Shown: positions 62,866 through 64,000 of the stretch, one piece after another
How positions within the stretch are numbered: position 1 is the stretch's first letter
How the letters are laid out: each line of letters begins with the position of its first letter
Source of the DNA: Rhodospirillales bacterium
GTDB taxonomy: Bacteria > Pseudomonadota > Alphaproteobacteria > Rhodospirillales > Shumkoniaceae
DNA length: 64,000 nucleotides
Assembly: GCA_018432935.1 (NCBI GenBank)
Contig: JAHDSF010000011.1
Span: 1 to 64,000, forward strand
Direction: 5' to 3'
Notes under the pieces: generated by a model
The model's database searches: none
What the model was told of the DNA's origin: nothing
The model's input: the letters and a program-made list of their open reading frames with translations, nothing else
Program-made: the position numbers and the translations under genes

Positions 62866-64000
62866 ATGGAGACGGTCTCATTGCGAGCGCACCAGCACCT
62901 TTCGGCAGCAGGGCAGGCCTCCGAGAACCGTGAGCCGACGCCGACCGGGTTCGCGGCGGGCCTTCTCGGGACAATGGCTGCGGTGGGCGCGATCTCGCCG
63001 CGCAGCGCCGTCATCTGGCTGCGTTCGGATCGGTGCGGCCAATGCACCATCCGCTGCTGGCCCGAAAGCCAGGCCCCCGATGGTCCGGGCACCCGCACCG
63101 CATACGCCGCAGCGTCCGACGAAGCCGCGGACGCGACCGCGGCGGTCCGCCTGGAATCCCTGCTCCCCCTGACCCGCTACCGTTTCCAGGTGGCGGGACC
63201 CGGCGGCAATCTGATCTCCCAGGGGGCCTTCGAGACCGCCCCCGCCCGGCCGGCCGACGCTCCCGGCCGGTTCTCGTTCGGCCTCATGAGCTGCCACCAG
63301 CCTTTCGACGCCCGTGGCAACGTGCGGCAGCCGGCCGCCGAGATGCTGGAGGCGGCGCGCCGTTGCCTGCACGACCGCGACGCCAAGTTCCTGCTTCTGG
63401 TCGGCGACCAGGTCTACTCCGACAATCCGGAATGCCGCTCGCTGTTCGACCCTTCCTATGCCGAGCGCCTCCTGCCCGCGGGACGGCAGTCGATTCTCGA
63501 CTGCACCGCAGCCGAAGTGCGGCGCATCTACCAGGATCGCTATCGGGCTTTCTGGAACATCCCGGGATGGCAGCGGCTGCAGGCGGAGTTCCCATGCTAC
63601 CCGATGCTTGACGACCACGAAATCGTCGATAACTGGGGATCGCGCGACGAGCACCTGGAGGAACCCTGGCAGGCGCTCGGCAAGGGAGCGCTGCAGGCGT
63701 TCGCCGATTACCAGGCGGCCAGGGTGTTCGGACCCGGCCCGCGCGACCGCTCGTCATTCCAGTATGCGTTCACGTACGGTCCGATCGGGGTGTTCGTGAT
63801 GGACCTGCGCTCGGAACGCCGGGCGGGGCCTGACGGTCAGCTGTTCGGCCCTGGACAACTGGCGGCGCTCGAGGAGTTTCTGGCGCGCCACCGCGAACTG
63901 GCAGCCCTGTTCATCGTCTTTACGGTCCCGGTGATCCACCTGCCGCGGGCGCTCGTCAAGCTGCTGCGGCGGCTGCCGGCCGCGCCGGAAGACTTTGCCG
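62866..64000 (+). CDS. PhoD-like alkaline phosphatase/phosphodiesterase, 3' end cut by window
   Basis: The frame runs from the ATG at 62866 (AAGG six bases before) to the window end, 378 residues so far. An N-terminal beta-sandwich (about 25-120; AAVGAISPRSAVIWLRSD, LLPLTRYRFQVAGP) precedes the metallophosphatase core: FSFGLMSCHQPF, LLLVGDQVYSDNP and PMLDDHEIVDNWGSR carry the metal-binding Asp and His of the PhoD family. It probably hydrolyses phosphate mono- or diesters. No typical twin-arginine or Sec signal is visible from this start, so location is unclear. Confidence 0.85.
   Translation, partial: METVSLRAHQHLSAAGQASENREPTPTGFAAGLLGTMAAVGAISPRSAVIWLRSDRCGQCTIRCWPESQAPDGPGTRTAYAAASDEAADATAAVRLESLLPLTRYRFQVAGPGGNLISQGAFETAPARPADAPGRFSFGLMSCHQPFDARGNVRQPAAEMLEAARRCLHDRDAKFLLLVGDQVYSDNPECRSLFDPSYAERLLPAGRQSILDCTAAEVRRIYQDRYRAFWNIPGWQRLQAEFPCYPMLDDHEIVDNWGSRDEHLEEPWQALGKGALQAFADYQAARVFGPGPRDRSSFQYAFTYGPIGVFVMDLRSERRAGPDGQLFGPGQLAALEEFLARHRELAALFIVFTVPVIHLPRALVKLLRRLPAAPEDFA

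Overview
The window reads as chromosome of a free-living, motile, high-G+C alphaproteobacterium. The best guess is a Rhodospirillales-type organism, judged from a short flagellin beside FliS/FlgD/FlgE/FlgK/FlgL homologues, a BioMNY operon, a TAXI receptor and UgpC-type sugar import. This is inference from gene content; no rRNA or other marker gene is present. Genes are dense, many start on ATGA/GTGA overlaps, and the G+C-rich third codon positions create long but meaningless open frames on opposite strands.

Region 1 (1-30.3 kb) is a hybrid peptide/polyketide biosynthetic cluster cut by the left edge. A giant NRPS-PKS (A tail-PCP-C-A-PCP-KS-DH-KR-ACP-C-A-PCP-C) continues across a 4-bp overlap into a second NRPS (A interrupted by a methyltransferase-PCP-TE). 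The KS module has no acyltransferase, so it should be loaded in trans. One A domain carries a serine code. Behind the synthetases sit a ParA-type ATPase and a DUF697 membrane protein; a second DUF697 paralogue closes the far end. In between are an orphan TAXI receptor, a diaminopropionate ammonia-lyase homologue, two abutting SyrD/PvdE-type ABC exporters, and an operon of RND adaptor, RND pump, diaminobutyrate aminotransferase, type II thioesterase and Sfp-type phosphopantetheinyl transferase. Together these would supply building blocks, activate carrier proteins, assemble, proofread and export a modified peptide. An EamA exporter follows.

Region 2 (31.4-47 kb) is a plant-polysaccharide utilisation operon on the minus strand. 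In transcription order it encodes a solute-binding protein, two permeases, an ATPase, two GH31 alpha-glycosidases, a GH105 hydrolase, an unassigned 824-residue protein and a CE15-like glucuronoyl esterase. A divergent LacI regulator reads the other way from a shared region that holds a perfect 18-bp operator palindrome. The enzyme set suits acidic, xylosylated wall oligosaccharides. Short palindromic repeats lie between several of these genes.

Region 3 (47-51.2 kb) holds the biotin importer bioMNY, then an ECF sigma factor / membrane anti-sigma candidate / periplasmic sensor operon, and a second ECF sigma gene preceded by a sigma-54-type promoter.

Region 4 (51.3-60.2 kb) is a late flagellar cluster in one direction: flagellin, FliD, FliS, a small protein related to the anti-sigma candidate, FlgD, FlgE, two small proteins (one FlgN-like), FlgK and FlgL.

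Region 5 (60.2-64 kb) has two exported PRC-barrel paralogues and the 5' part of a PhoD-like phosphatase cut by the right edge.

Nothing here is certain to be a wholly new system. The best candidates are the AT-less, MT-interrupted NRPS-PKS line and its linked ParA/DUF697 genes.
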